Positions 8,713-22,054 are shown, counted from the first letter of the stretch. The stretch is DNA of 64,000 nucleotides from Xanthomonas indica (GCF_040529045.1 NZ_CP131914.1:319001-383000), one strand, 5' to 3'. Numbers and translations: made by a program. The notes: generated from the sequence alone by a model not told the origin.

Positions 8713-10518
8713 TCACTTGCGCTGTGACGGCACGAATACCTCGTCCACCGCCGCGGCCAGCTGGTCCGGCGGCAGCAGCCCCTGGTCCAGCAGAAAGTTG
8801 TTGAACTTCAGCCGGTCGAACCTGGCGCCCAGCGCCAGTTCGGTGCGCATGCGCAATTCCAGGATGCGGCTGTAGCCATAGAAGTAGCTGCCGGCCTGGC
8901 CGGGCGCGCGCACCATGTAGCGGTCCAGTTCCTGCCGCGCCATTGCCGGCGACAGGCCGACCTCGTTCTCCAGCACCAGGCGCGCGCGCTCGCGGTCGAT
9001 CAGGCCGAGGTTGAGCATCGGGTCGAGCATGGCCCGGGCGGCGCGCAGCAGGCGGAACTGCAAGGCGATCAACTGCCCGTCCAGCGGTTCGTACGGCACC
9101 ATCTCGGCCTCGGCGTACAGTGCCCAGCCTTCGACGTTGACCGAATTGAACGCGTACAGGCTGCGCGCCAGCGACACGCCACGCTCGACCATGGCGGTGA
9201 ACTGCAGTTCGTGGCCGGGCCGGCCCTCGTGCGCGCTCAGCGTCCACGCCGCCGCGCCGAAGTTGAAGTCGTCGTAGTGCTCGCCCTTGCCGTCGCTGTC
9301 CGGATTGCCCAGCGGCAGCACGAAGGTGCCCTGCTCGCCGGTGTTGCCGACCAGCGGCGCCGGGCGGAAATGCGGCGCCGGTTGCGCGGCGCTTTCGGCC
9401 GGCGAGCCCAGGCGCATCTGCATCGGCCGCTGCGGCACATCGACGATGCGCTGCTGGCGGATGATCGGATCGATGCGGTCGATGACGCTGCGGTAGTGCG
9501 CCTCGAGCTTGTCGTCGGGGATGGTGTCGCGCTTGAGCGCGCGCAGCACGGTGCGATAGTCGCGCGCATCGTCGCCGCGCAGGCCCTTGGCGGCGGCCAC
9601 CAGCGGCGCCAACTGCTGCATCGTCGCACGAGTCTCCATGAATTCCAGTTGGGCGCGCTGCATCAGCACCTGCGGTGCGATATCGATGCCGACCTGCTTG
9701 AGCTGGAATGCGTACAGTTCTGGCGGCAGGCGCGCATCCTCGCGCGCCTGCGGCAGCACCACCGTGCGCGTCCAGGTGGCGTAGTCCTGGAACTGCTGGT
9801 CCATCGCCGCCAGCGCTGCGTCCGCGCCGGCGATCTTGTACTCGGCGAACAGCGCACGAATGCCCTTGGCGTAGGTGTCGACATTGCTCAAGGCCTGCTC
9901 GACCTCGCGCCTGGTCGGCTGCAGCAGGCTGCCGTCGGCGCGCTTCTCTTCGTAGCGTTGCCGCGCCAGCAGCAGGCTGGAGGTGCTGCCCGGCGCCAGC
10001 CCTACGTAGCGCTGCAGCCGTGCCAGCGCCTTGGCACGGCGCGCCGCCGGCACCTGCTCGGACAACAGGTTGTTGATGCCGCCGAACACATGCTGCGGCG
10101 CGTCCGTCCATGGCAGCAACAGGCGTTCGTTGAGCGTGCTGCCCTCGATGGACTGATCGGCGGCGTGGATCAGGATCGCCAGATCCTGGCGCACGTTCGG
10201 ATCGCGCTCCACCTGCAGCTTTTCCTGCAGTGTGCGGCGCGCGGCGGCGGTGGCCTCGCGGAAACGCCGCGCGTTGTCGGGACCGAAATCGGAGACCTGG
10301 TCGTCGAACCCGGGCACGCCGAAGAAGCTCACTTCCTCGGCCTGGAACGGCGCCTGCGCCTGCAGCAGGATCTGCGCGAACGCATTGCTGCGCTCCACCC
10401 AGGCCGGCGCACGCGTGGCCGCTGCGGCAGCCGGTGCAGACGCTGCGGCCAGCGCCGGGAACGGCGCAGGCGCCGCCAGCGCCAGGGTCAGGGCGATGGC
10501 GAGGACACGTGGCTTCAT
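8713..10518 (-). CDS. DUF885 family exported protein
   Basis: The 601-residue protein has a signal peptide (residues 1 to about 25). It belongs to the DUF885 family, helical proteins with a zinc-peptidase-like motif; here AHEGRPGHELQF gives closely spaced His/Glu pairs. A dipeptidase or carboxypeptidase-like role has been suggested for the family, but the substrate is unknown. ATG 10518 was chosen because it starts the signal peptide; the open frame extends further upstream without one. It stands alone, convergent with paralogue B. Confidence 0.85.
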   Translation of the reverse strand: MKPRVLAIALTLALAAPAPFPALAAASAPAAAAATRAPAWVERSNAFAQILLQAQAPFQAEEVSFFGVPGFDDQVSDFGPDNARRFREATAAARRTLQEKLQVERDPNVRQDLAILIHAADQSIEGSTLNERLLLPWTDAPQHVFGGINNLLSEQVPAARRAKALARLQRYVGLAPGSTSSLLLARQRYEEKRADGSLLQPTRREVEQALSNVDTYAKGIRALFAEYKIAGADAALAAMDQQFQDYATWTRTVVLPQAREDARLPPELYAFQLKQVGIDIAPQVLMQRAQLEFMETRATMQQLAPLVAAAKGLRGDDARDYRTVLRALKRDTIPDDKLEAHYRSVIDRIDPIIRQQRIVDVPQRPMQMRLGSPAESAAQPAPHFRPAPLVGNTGEQGTFVLPLGNPDSDGKGEHYDDFNFGAAAWTLSAHEGRPGHELQFTAMVERGVSLARSLYAFNSVNVEGWALYAEAEMVPYEPLDGQLIALQFRLLRAARAMLDPMLNLGLIDRERARLVLENEVGLSPAMARQELDRYMVRAPGQAGSYFYGYSRILELRMRTELALGARFDRLKFNNFLLDQGLLPPDQLAAAVDEVFVPSQRK

Positions 10519-10766
10519 GGCGCAGCTCCGACAGAATGAGGTAAGGACCGTACGCGGCACGGGCCGGATCGGCCATCTGCCGGAGGTCATGGCTGCCGAG
10601 GCGCGGCAGCGCAACATGCGCTCGGATCTACGCCGCGGCTGTCGCAGTGCGCGTGCGATGGCGGCAGCGCAGGCACTTCATTGCAGGGAACGTGGGCGCT
10701 GCGACGCCACCAGCCCATGGAGGCCACCCACGCAACGCCGTGGGTGGCAACACGTTCGCCGACCGC

Positions 10767-11348
10767 CTACTTCGTGGCGGCGTCCTCGGCCGGTGCGGCG
10801 TTGTCCGCGTCTGTTGCGGGCACCGGCGGCGCATCGACCGTCGCGCCATCCGCCTCCTCGTCGTCGGTATCGGCGCCCTGCCCAAGTACGTCGAGCAAGG
10901 GAATCGCCTCGCCCGCGTCCGGCAGCACCTGCAAGGTGGTGTAGTGCCACTCGCCCGCATGGCGCTCGGCTTCGATGTACAGGGTGCCGTTGGCGCGGCT
11001 GCCGTGCAGCGACACGCTCAGCTCGGCGTTGCCACTGCCACCGCCGCTGCTGTTGAAGCTGCCGCTGGGCATGATGCCGTCCTTGATCGGCGCGCCCAGC
11101 GCGGCCGCCACGCGCGGATCGCGTTGCGCGGCCATCACGCCGACCCGGTACGGCTCGGACGACTTGGTGACGCGCGCGATGCCGAGCACGAACACCGCGA
11201 TCGACGCCAGCAGCAGGGCGCCGAGCACCAGCACGATCAGCGGCACCGCCCACTTCCAATGCCGCGACCACCAGCCGCGCTTGGCCGGTGGCAGCGCCGT
11301 GGCGGAGGCAGGACCGGGCGTCCCGGGCAGTGGCGGCGGACTCGACAT
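10767..11348 (-). CDS. Single-pass membrane protein, Coa1-like
   Basis: The 193-residue protein has a Pro-rich cytoplasmic N-terminus, one transmembrane helix (about residues 33-58) and an external domain with the pattern GVMAAQRDPRVAAALGAPIK...GNAELSVSLHG. This layout resembles proteins annotated as cytochrome c oxidase assembly factor Coa1 family. An acidic Ala-rich tail ends the protein. The start codon lies 51 bases after the peptidase gene at 11399-13630 on the same strand, so the two may be co-transcribed. The functional assignment is tentative. Confidence 0.6.
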   Translation of the reverse strand: MSSPPPLPGTPGPASATALPPAKRGWWSRHWKWAVPLIVLVLGALLLASIAVFVLGIARVTKSSEPYRVGVMAAQRDPRVAAALGAPIKDGIMPSGSFNSSGGGSGNAELSVSLHGSRANGTLYIEAERHAGEWHYTTLQVLPDAGEAIPLLDVLGQGADTDDEEADGATVDAPPVPATDADNAAPAEDAATK

Positions 11349-11398
11349 GACGTCACTCCTTGTCGTGCGAAAGCGAAAGGTGAAATGCAGCGGCGCGC

Positions 11399-14390
<2,992 letters not shown>

Positions 14391-14503
14391 GGCGGCGGTC
14401 CTGGAAAGGGGACCCCGAGTGTAGCGGCGCCCCCCGGCTTGGCAGCGTCACCGCCGGCCGGGTACCCTGGCCGCTCCCGCAACGCAGCATTCCAGACCAC
14501 GCC

Positions 14504-15112
14504 ATGACTCCCGAGCGGCCTCGCCTGCATCCCCTGTCCAATCTGATCTTCGCCTCGCGCTGGCTGCAGTTGCCGCTGTACCTGGGGCTGATCGTGGCCC
14601 AGGGCGTGTACGTGTTCCTGTTCGGCAAGGAGCTGTGGCACCTGATCCACGAGGCGCCGAGCCTGGGCGAGCAGCAGATCATGCTGATCGTGCTCGGCCT
14701 GATCGACGTGGTGATGATCTCCAACCTGCTGGTGATGGTGATCGTCGGCGGCTACGAGACCTTCGTGTCGCGGCTGGGCCTGGAAGGCCACCCGGATCAG
14801 CCGGAGTGGCTGAGCCACGTCAACGCCAGCGTGCTCAAGGTCAAGCTGGCGCTGTCGATCATCGGCATCTCCTCGATCCACCTGCTCAAGACCTTCATCG
14901 CGGTCGGCGCGCTCGGCGGCATGCCGATGTGCTCGCCGGAACAGCTGGCCAGCGCCGTGGGCACGGTGGACCTGAAGAGCTGCGCGACGCTGACCGCCAC
15001 CGGCGTGCTGTGGCAGACCATCATCCACGGCATCTTCATCCTGTCGGCGATCGGCATCGCCTGGACTGACCGGATCATGTCCGCGTCCGCGCCGGCGCGC
15101 CCGGCGCACTGA
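14504..15112 (+). CDS. UPF0114 (YqhA family) membrane protein
   Basis: The 202-residue protein has four predicted transmembrane helices. It carries the family stretch [22 protein letters not shown] and the [22 protein letters not shown] segment seen in the YqhA/UPF0114 family. The family's function is unknown. It is divergent from the glutathione transferase gene with a gap of about 110 bases. Confidence 0.88.
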   Translation: MTPERPRLHPLSNLIFASRWLQLPLYLGLIVAQGVYVFLFGKELWHLIHEAPSLGEQQIMLIVLGLIDVVMISNLLVMVIVGGYETFVSRLGLEGHPDQPEWLSHVNASVLKVKLALSIIGISSIHLLKTFIAVGALGGMPMCSPEQLASAVGTVDLKSCATLTATGVLWQTIIHGIFILSAIGIAWTDRIMSASAPARPAH

Positions 15113-15283
15113 CGGACGCGCGCAGCGTCACGCTTTTTGCCGCATGGCAGCGGCTGCCACGCACGCGGCGGCCGCGGATGCTAGATTGACCGATGGGGTG
15201 CGCTGGCGGCATGGGGGCCGCAGCACCGCGAACGCACCGCCGTCGCATCGTTGATTGCCAACACCGGGGATTCAGGGGGACGC

Positions 15284-16285
15284 ATGTCGCAACTCACCAC
15301 ACTCGCCAAGGCGCGCCGTGTCGCGCCCGTCCTGTTGCTGGCCGCGCTGGCGGCCTGCTCCAAGCAGGACGAAACCGCGCCACCCAGCGCCACGCCGGCC
15401 ACCGCCGCAGCCAACGCACCGGCGACGCCGGCGGTGTCGGCCAAGGTGCAGTCGATGGGCACCGAACAGTTGCACGACTCGGCCAGCCAGGCGCTGCGCG
15501 AGAACCGCATGTACGCGCCGGCCGGCAACAACGCGGTCGAGTACTACCTGGCACTGCGCGACAAGCAGCCGGACGACGCCGGGGTCAAGAGCGCGCTGAC
15601 CGACCTGATGCCGTACACGCTGATCGCCGCCGAACAGAGCATCAACCGCGAGGATTTCCCGGAAGCGCAGCGGCTGATCGGCCTGATCGAGAAGATGGAT
15701 CCCCAGGCCCCGGCCCTGCCACGGCTCAAGCAGGGCGTGAGCAAGGGCATGGAGGCCGTGGCCCAGCGCAGCCAGGACGAGACCGACAAGGCCAAGAAGG
15801 ACGCCGAGCAGAAAGCCAAGCTCGCGGCCGAGCAGCAGAAGCAGGCGCAGCAGCAGGCCAGCGAAGCGCAGGCCGCGCAGCAGATCGCCGCACAGCAGGA
15901 GGCCGCGCGCCGCGAGAGCGCACGCCAGGAGGCCGAACGCCAGGCCGCCGCCCGCCCCGCCACGCCCGCCGCGACGCAACCGACGCCGGCACCTGCCGCA
16001 GCACCCGCGGCCGCGCCGGCGGCCACGGCGCAGACCCTTCGCCCGATCAGCACCCCGGCCCCGCGCTATCCGCCCGAAGCACTGCGCTCGGGGACGGCCG
16101 GCGAGGTGCTGGTGGAGATCACCGTCGGCACCGACGGCGCGGTCACCAATGCCCGCGTCCTGCGCTCCACGCCGCCGCGGGTGTTCGACCGCGAGGCATT
16201 GAACGCGACCAAGCGCTGGCGCTTCGAGCCGGTCAGCGCACCGGTGACTACCCGCCGGACGCTGGCCTTCAATCCCGGCGGTTGA
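15284..16285 (+). CDS. Lipoprotein with TonB C-terminal domain
   Basis: The 333-residue protein starts with a lipoprotein signal (lipobox LAAC, Cys25, then Ser26). A helical domain covers about residues 60-160, followed by a long Gln/Ala/Lys-rich coiled coil (about 165-235), an Ala/Pro linker and a TonB-like C-terminal domain (PRYPPEALRSGTAGEVLVEI...KRWRFEPV). ATG 15284 has AGGGGGA upstream. Ordinary TonB is anchored by an N-terminal inner-membrane helix, so the lipid anchor is unusual. No exbB/exbD genes are adjacent. It may stabilise the envelope rather than energise receptors. Confidence 0.85.
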   Translation: MSQLTTLAKARRVAPVLLLAALAACSKQDETAPPSATPATAAANAPATPAVSAKVQSMGTEQLHDSASQALRENRMYAPAGNNAVEYYLALRDKQPDDAGVKSALTDLMPYTLIAAEQSINREDFPEAQRLIGLIEKMDPQAPALPRLKQGVSKGMEAVAQRSQDETDKAKKDAEQKAKLAAEQQKQAQQQASEAQAAQQIAAQQEAARRESARQEAERQAAARPATPAATQPTPAPAAAPAAAPAATAQTLRPISTPAPRYPPEALRSGTAGEVLVEITVGTDGAVTNARVLRSTPPRVFDREALNATKRWRFEPVSAPVTTRRTLAFNPGG

Positions 16286-16297
16286 GCCGCCGTTGAC

Positions 16298-16326
16298 GCG
16301 TGCCCGGCCACCGTGGCCGGGCACGC
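16298..16326. terminator. Bidirectional hairpin between convergent genes
   Basis: A perfect 13-base-pair stem (GCGTGCCCGGCCA and its complement) with loop CCG lies 12 bases after the TonB-like gene and 33 bases before the end of the convergent CPBP gene. It is probably a shared transcription end. No T-tract is present. Confidence 0.55.
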
Positions 16327-16359
16327 CGCATCGCCAGGCGCGGCACCGCGCGAAAACGT

Positions 16360-17298
16360 TCAGGACACCGGCGCACTATCCGCACGGCGTCCAGGCGCGC
16401 CGAAGCGCCCCTTGCGCCAGGCCACCCAGGTCGCGATCGCGCCCACCACCGTGCACACCAGCAGGCCCGGCAGCGATGCTTCCGGGCCGAAGGCGCCGCC
16501 GCTCAGCCAGTCCGGCATCCCGGCCTGCACCGTGCTGCGCGCGATCGCCGGCCCCATGTCGGTGCCCGACACCGCCGCGCCGAACAGGTAGCCCTGGGTG
16601 AAGTTCCAGGCCGCATGCACGCCGATGGACACCCACAGCCGGCCGGTGAGCACGTAGAAGGCGCCCAGCATGATGCCGGCCTCCACCGCGATGCAGAGCG
16701 CGGCGAACACGCTCGCGTTCGGATTGCCGAGGTGGGCCAGGCCGAACAGCGCCGCCGACAACGCAAACGCCAGCCAGGGACCGAACGCGCGCCACAGCAG
16801 CCGCAGCAGGATCGCGCGCAGCATCAGTTCTTCCACCACGCCGGCCTGCAGTGCCTTGCCGAGCGGCCCCCACATCGGCGCCGGCCCGGTCCCGCGGATC
16901 GCGTACACGCCCAACGTCGCCATGAGCGCCATCACCGCCGCGAACATCGCCGCGCCCAGCAACACCCCCAGGGTCAACTGCGATGGCACCGCGCGCCAGG
17001 CGAGCTCCGCCGGCCAGCGCCGCTCGCCCAGGCGGACCGCCACGGCGTAGAGGACGGCAGCCATCGATGCCGTGGCATACGGGGCGAGTTGACCCGCGCC
17101 CGGTGGCATTAGCCTGCCGCACAGCAGCGGCACCGCCACTGCCACGACCACCATCAGCGCCAGCAAGGCGATCGCCCAGGCCACCGCCCTCAGCCAGCGC
17201 AGCATGCCCGGCTGCAGGATGCGCGCCTCGCCCAACACCAGCAGGCGCGTGCGGCCGGCGGCATGCGGTGCAGGCTCATCGTGTGGATCGGAAGACAT
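16360..17298 (-). CDS. CPBP family intramembrane metalloprotease
   Basis: The 312-residue polytopic membrane protein carries the CPBP (Abi/CAAX protease) motifs: EE at 156-157 in VVEELMLRAILLR, His189 in FGLAHLG, and HAAWN with His228 and Asn232. The N-terminal 35 residues are cytoplasmic and the rest forms about eight helices. It may cleave membrane peptides or prenylated substrates, but the target is unknown. It lies upstream of the end of the NatB-like gene on the same strand, with a 143-base gap. Confidence 0.9.
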   Translation of the reverse strand: MSSDPHDEPAPHAAGRTRLLVLGEARILQPGMLRWLRAVAWAIALLALMVVVAVAVPLLCGRLMPPGAGQLAPYATASMAAVLYAVAVRLGERRWPAELAWRAVPSQLTLGVLLGAAMFAAVMALMATLGVYAIRGTGPAPMWGPLGKALQAGVVEELMLRAILLRLLWRAFGPWLAFALSAALFGLAHLGNPNASVFAALCIAVEAGIMLGAFYVLTGRLWVSIGVHAAWNFTQGYLFGAAVSGTDMGPAIARSTVQAGMPDWLSGGAFGPEASLPGLLVCTVVGAIATWVAWRKGRFGAPGRRADSAPVS

Positions 17299-17441
17299 GC
17301 AGGACTCACTACGGATGGGGGCGCAGAAGGCGGATGCAGCCGCCGTGCGGGAACGCCATGCGCATCGCGGTCACGCATTCGTGCGGCGACCGCGACCAGG
17401 GCGACGCAGCGCGCGGCGCTTGTCCGCGCGCTGCTGGCGGC

Positions 17442-18619
17442 TTAGGCGGAGATCGCCAACTGCTCCTGCCGGTAGCGGCGCACCGCCGCCAGCCACAGCA
17501 CCGCGGCCAGGCCGAAGCCGGTGAGCAGGTAGACCGCCCAGATCTGAGGATCGATCGCCTCGCGGCGGATGATCTTCATCAGCATCTGGTTCTGCGCCAG
17601 GAACGGCACCGCGAACTGCCACAGCGTGGTCTTCAGCGGATACACCATCAAGGCGTAGCCGGGCAGCATCGGAAGCAGCATCAGCCAGGTCATGTGGCTC
17701 TGCGCTTCCTTCATGCTCTTGGCCGAGGCCGCCAGGTAGGTCAGCAGCGAGGTGCCGATGAACAGCATCGGCAACAGCACGAACAGCATCTGCAGCATCG
17801 CCACGAAGCTGACGTTGAGCTGGCGGCCGATGCCGCTGGCCACCTGCGCGCTGAGCTTGAACGCGAGCAGGGTCAGCAGCAGCGACACCAGGCCGACCAC
17901 GCAGGCCGCGGCGATCTTGCCGCTGACGATGGCGCTGCGCGAGGCCGGCGTGGCCAGCAGCGGCTCCAGCGATTGCCGCTCGCGTTCGCCGGCGGTGGCG
18001 TCGAGGATCAGGTAGGCGCCGCCGATGAACGAGGTGATGGTCAGCAGCACCGGCAGCAGCATCGCCAGCAACGCACCGCGCTTGGCCTCGGGCGTGGCCA
18101 GGTCCTGCAGCGCCACGTCCAGCGGCCGCGACACCTGCGAATCGATGCCGCGCGCCAGCAGGCGCAAGGCACCGACCTGCTGGCCGTACATGCTCAACGC
18201 GGCCTGCACGCGCTGGGTCGGGATGTCGGCATCGCGGCGGGTGCTGTCCTTGATGATCTCCACCAACGCCGGGCGTCCTTCGTGCCAGGCGTTGGCGTAG
18301 TCCTCGTCGATCTTCAACGCCAGGTCCACGTCCTGGCTGCGGATCGCACTGGTCAGGTCCTTCGGCGGCGCGACCGCGTTCAGGCCTTGCGCGGCGAGGA
18401 AGGCGACCAGGTTCGGCGCGCGTTCGCGGCCGATCACCGGAATGTCCAGCGGCTTGTCGATCTGCGTGCGCACGCGGCTCTCGGCCAGCGCGCCCATGCC
18501 CAGGATCAGCGCCGGGTACAGCAGCGGCCCCAGCAGCAAGGCCAAGGCCAGGGTGCGGCGATCGCGCGAGAGGTCGCGCAATTCCTTGCGCATCACGGTG
18601 AATACGGTACGGAGCAGGC

Positions 18620-18623
<4 letters not shown>
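17442..18623 (-). CDS. ABC-2 type exporter permease (NatB-like)
   Basis: The 393-residue membrane subunit has one helix near residues 25-45, a large external domain (about 50-190) and five to six C-terminal helices. GERERQSLEPLLATP is the coupling motif typical of NatB-like permeases. It overlaps the ATPase gene by 4 bases (ATGA), so the two are translationally coupled and form one exporter. The family includes sodium extrusion systems, but the substrate cannot be deduced. Confidence 0.9.
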
Positions 18624-19366
<743 letters not shown>

Positions 19367-19397
19367 GCCTGCCGCTCCCTGTCGAACGCTGCGCAGC

Positions 19398-20912
19398 TCA
19401 TGGTTCCCATCCGTTGAATGAAGTGAAGGCCGGCACGCCGCTCATCGCGTCCAGGCAGGTGGCATCGAGGTGCTTGGCATCGGCGGTCTCGAAGAACTGG
19501 CCGAGCAGCTTGGGCATGCAGCCCAGGGTCATGGTGCCGTGGCCCTGGCCGCGCACCACCAGGTGGCGGCCGTTGGGCAGGCCCTTCAGCACGCGCTCGG
19601 CGTAACGCGGCGGCGTCACCGGATCCAGCTGGCCGGAGGTCAGCAGCACCGGCAAAGTGGAGGTGAATGGCGCGGTGAAGTCAGCCGGCCGGGTGCCGGT
19701 CGGCCACACCGGGCAGGGCGCGAAGAACATCTGCGCCACGTCCGGGCCGAGCAGCGTGTCGTGGGTCTGCGGCGCGCGATAGCGGTCGGCGTCCTCGGCG
19801 CAGATCACCGACCACTGCATGCCGCGGTTCATCTGCCCGTCCAGTTGCCCGCCCATCATCCGCGCCAGCGACATCAGCGGCCCGTAGCGGCCGTTGGCGG
19901 CTTCGTCCAGCACCAGCGGCAGCAGCGACGCGGTCTGCGGCGCGTAGGAGAACGAGAACGCCAGGCTGGTGACGGTGTCGGCGGTGACCCGGTCGTGGCG
20001 GCTCTCGCCGCTGGCCGGATCGCGGTAGTCCACCTCCACCGGCGCCTGCCGCAGCCGCTCCACCACCGCGCGCAACTGCGTGCGGGTATCGGTGGGGAAG
20101 CGCTTGGCGCAGGCAGGGTCGGCCTTGCACTGCTCGGCCTGCAGGGCGATGGCATCCTCGAAGGTGGTGGCGAACTCGCCGCCGACCACCAGATCGTTCG
20201 GCGCCACGCCATCGATGACCACGCTGCGCACGTGCGGCGCGTAGCGGCGCGCGTACTGCTGGGCGACGCGGGTGCCGTAGGAACCGCCGATCAGGTTGAT
20301 CTTATCCACGCCCAATGCGGCGCGCACTGCATCCAGATCGCCGATCGCCTGGGTGGTGGTGTAGTAGCGCGGATCGGCGCGCCCCTGCAGCGACTGCGCG
20401 CAGCGGCGGGCGTAGTCGACCAGTTCGTTCGCGGTGGGCGCGCGCGCCGGATCGGCCAGCGGCATCTCCTTGCCGTCCGGGCCCAGGCAGCTCAACGGAT
20501 TGGACTGGCCGGTACCGCGCTGGTCGATCAGGAACACGTCGCGGCGCTTGCGGGTTTCGCGCAGCGCCATGTCGACGATGCTGGCGACCTGGGTGGCGGC
20601 CTGGCCGGGACCGCCGGCGAGGAAGAACACCGGATCCGGGTCGCTGCCGCCCTCGCCGGTGATCGGCAGCCAGGCGATGTTGAGTTCGATCTTGCGGCCG
20701 TTCGGCGCCGCCGGATTCTCCGCCACCGCCATGCGCGCGCACTGCGCCGGCACGTTGTTGGAGGCCACCGGATTGGTCAGCGTGCACGGGTGGAAGCGCA
20801 GCGCGCCATAGCTGCGTTCGGACGATTGCGGCGTCGGTGCCTGGGCCGCCTGACAGGCGGCGAGCAACAGGGTCGCCGCCGCGATGGCGAACGGCCGGGA
20901 GGGGTGTCGCAT
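19398..20912 (-). CDS. Lipoprotein alpha/beta hydrolase, S33 tripeptidyl aminopeptidase-like
   Basis: The 504-residue protein has a lipoprotein signal with lipobox LAAC (Cys20). The alpha/beta hydrolase fold shows the oxyanion motif FFLAGGPGQ, LIDQRGTGQS and nucleophile Ser211 in GGSYGTR. A C-terminal TAP-like domain has TSGQLDPVTPPRYA (Asp) and VVRGQGHGT (His). It probably trims N-terminal peptides at the cell envelope. ATG 20912 was preferred because AAGGA lies 8 bases upstream; alternative starts at 20921 and 20933 have no well-spaced site. Confidence 0.88.
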   Translation of the reverse strand: MRHPSRPFAIAAATLLLAACQAAQAPTPQSSERSYGALRFHPCTLTNPVASNNVPAQCARMAVAENPAAPNGRKIELNIAWLPITGEGGSDPDPVFFLAGGPGQAATQVASIVDMALRETRKRRDVFLIDQRGTGQSNPLSCLGPDGKEMPLADPARAPTANELVDYARRCAQSLQGRADPRYYTTTQAIGDLDAVRAALGVDKINLIGGSYGTRVAQQYARRYAPHVRSVVIDGVAPNDLVVGGEFATTFEDAIALQAEQCKADPACAKRFPTDTRTQLRAVVERLRQAPVEVDYRDPASGESRHDRVTADTVTSLAFSFSYAPQTASLLPLVLDEAANGRYGPLMSLARMMGGQLDGQMNRGMQWSVICAEDADRYRAPQTHDTLLGPDVAQMFFAPCPVWPTGTRPADFTAPFTSTLPVLLTSGQLDPVTPPRYAERVLKGLPNGRHLVVRGQGHGTMTLGCMPKLLGQFFETADAKHLDATCLDAMSGVPAFTSFNGWEP

Positions 20913-21002
20913 GGTTCGCATCCTTGAGTTCATGGCTTGCAGAATGCCATGCCGGAACATGGCGTCGTCGGTGCCCGGTGGGGCATGGAACGGAGTGCGC
21001 GC

Positions 21003-21203
21003 TTACTCGGCCTCATCGAACAGGAACACCTGCTCGATGCTGTGCGCGAACAGCCGCGCGATACGGAACGCCAGCGGCAGGCTCGGATCGTACTTGCCGG
21101 TCTCCAGCGCATTGATGGTCTGTCGCGACACGCCCAGCCGCTCGCCCAGTTCGCCCTGCGACCAGCCGTGCGCCTCGCGCAGTTCGCGGATGCGGCTGTT
21201 CAT
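21003..21203 (-). CDS. Small XRE-family HTH regulator
   Basis: The 66-residue protein is little more than a helix-turn-helix domain (GWSQGELGERLGVSRQTINALETGKYDPSLPLAFRIARLF). It belongs to the stand-alone XRE type that ends in a VFxFDE-like tail (IEQVFLFDEAE). Its start overlaps the end of the upstream membrane-protein gene by 4 bases. The coupling and the two palindromes upstream suggest that it represses its own operon. Confidence 0.88.
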   Translation of the reverse strand: MNSRIRELREAHGWSQGELGERLGVSRQTINALETGKYDPSLPLAFRIARLFAHSIEQVFLFDEAE

Positions 21204-21775
21204 TGGTAGCGGCGCGCGTTCGCGACCTTGACCACCCCATAGGTCATGCACAGCGCCGGGAACACCCACAGCATCGCGCTCGAGGCCGGCACCGCGATCA
21301 CCTGCGCCGCCTGCAGGAAGCCGGCGGCCATGTAGACGCCACAGGTCAGGCCGGCAGCGATGGCGATGGATTCCAGCTCGATGCGCCGCTGCAGTTCGTC
21401 GGAGTCGCGCACGAAACGCGCCACCGCGCGGATCACCAGCGCCAACGTCAATGCCGGCAGCAGCGCGACCACCACGCGCAGCCAGTGCGCATCGACGCTG
21501 TCGAGCAGGCGCTTCCAGAACAGCATCACCACCACGTAGGCGCCCATCGGCGGAAAGAACTCGCGGTAGTAGCGCCGCGCCAGCGCCCGCGGTGCGCTGT
21601 CGGCCAGGCTGCCCCGCGACCACCACATCAACAGCGCCATGAACAGGCCGCCGATGCCGACGCCCATGCATACCCCACGCAGATAGTCGCTGCCGCCGAG
21701 CGGCAGCCAGGCCACCGCCAGCAGTGCCAGACTCACGCACAGCATCACGATCGCGTTGCGCCTGCAGTTGCCCAT
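21200..21775 (-). CDS. Polytopic membrane protein paired with XRE regulator
   Basis: The 191-residue protein has about six predicted helices and charged loops (RFVRDSDELQRRIELESIA). That loop resembles the core motif of DUF2178/DUF3796-like membrane proteins, which are often encoded with small XRE regulators. ATG 21775 is preceded by GGGGACA; GTG 21778 is an alternative. Its function is unknown. The gene is first in a two-gene operon with the HTH gene and follows two palindromic operators. Confidence 0.75.
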   Translation of the reverse strand: MGNCRRNAIVMLCVSLALLAVAWLPLGGSDYLRGVCMGVGIGGLFMALLMWWSRGSLADSAPRALARRYYREFFPPMGAYVVVMLFWKRLLDSVDAHWLRVVVALLPALTLALVIRAVARFVRDSDELQRRIELESIAIAAGLTCGVYMAAGFLQAAQVIAVPASSAMLWVFPALCMTYGVVKVANARRYQ

Positions 21776-21850
21776 CACTGTCCCCGATTCTCAGCCGATC
21801 CCCGATCCGGCACCGTTGCGGCTGCCGCTCCTGTCGTGCCGACCTTGCCC

Positions 21851-21872
21851 CCTGTCAAGCACGCTTGACAGG
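21851..21872 (-). promoter_or_regulatory. Perfect palindromic operator 1 of the XRE operon
   Basis: The half-site CCTGTCAAGC is followed by AC and the exact complement GCTTGACAGG, giving 10 + 2 + 10 bases. It lies 76 bases upstream of the membrane-protein start. The arms include TTGACA, so binding would block a -35 element. It is probably bound by the XRE protein of the same operon. Confidence 0.7.
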
Positions 21873-21894
21873 AGAATGCGCGCAGCGGAAACGA

Positions 21895-21914
21895 CTGTCA
21901 AGCGTCCTTTACAG
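21895..21914 (-). promoter_or_regulatory. Operator 2 of the XRE operon with embedded -35
   Basis: The sequence CTGTCAAGCGTCCTTTACAG repeats operator 1 with two mismatches in one arm. It is centred 43 bases away, about four helical turns. On the minus strand its TTGACA is followed after 17 bases by CATTCT, a plausible sigma-70 promoter for the membrane-protein/XRE operon. Confidence 0.6.
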
Positions 21915-21948
21915 CTCGAGTGAAAGCATCATGGGCTGGCACAACTGC

Positions 21949-21971
21949 CCCCTCTTCCACCGGGAGAGGGG
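21949..21971. repeat. CCCCTCTTCC/GGGAGAGGGG repeat element
   Basis: An imperfect inverted repeat (10-base arms, one mismatch, ACC loop) is followed by a GGGGTGAGGGTAAGGG tract. I recognise this arrangement as a common dispersed element in xanthomonad intergenic DNA. It may form an RNA hairpin. The GGAG-rich insert inside hrpB looks related. Confidence 0.5.
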
Positions 21972-22054
21972 TTGGGGTGAGGGTAAGGGCGCGAAGCGCA
22001 CCGACGCTGCGGGAGCATGCGGCTTCGCCCCGGGCAGACCTTCCCGGTGAGGCG

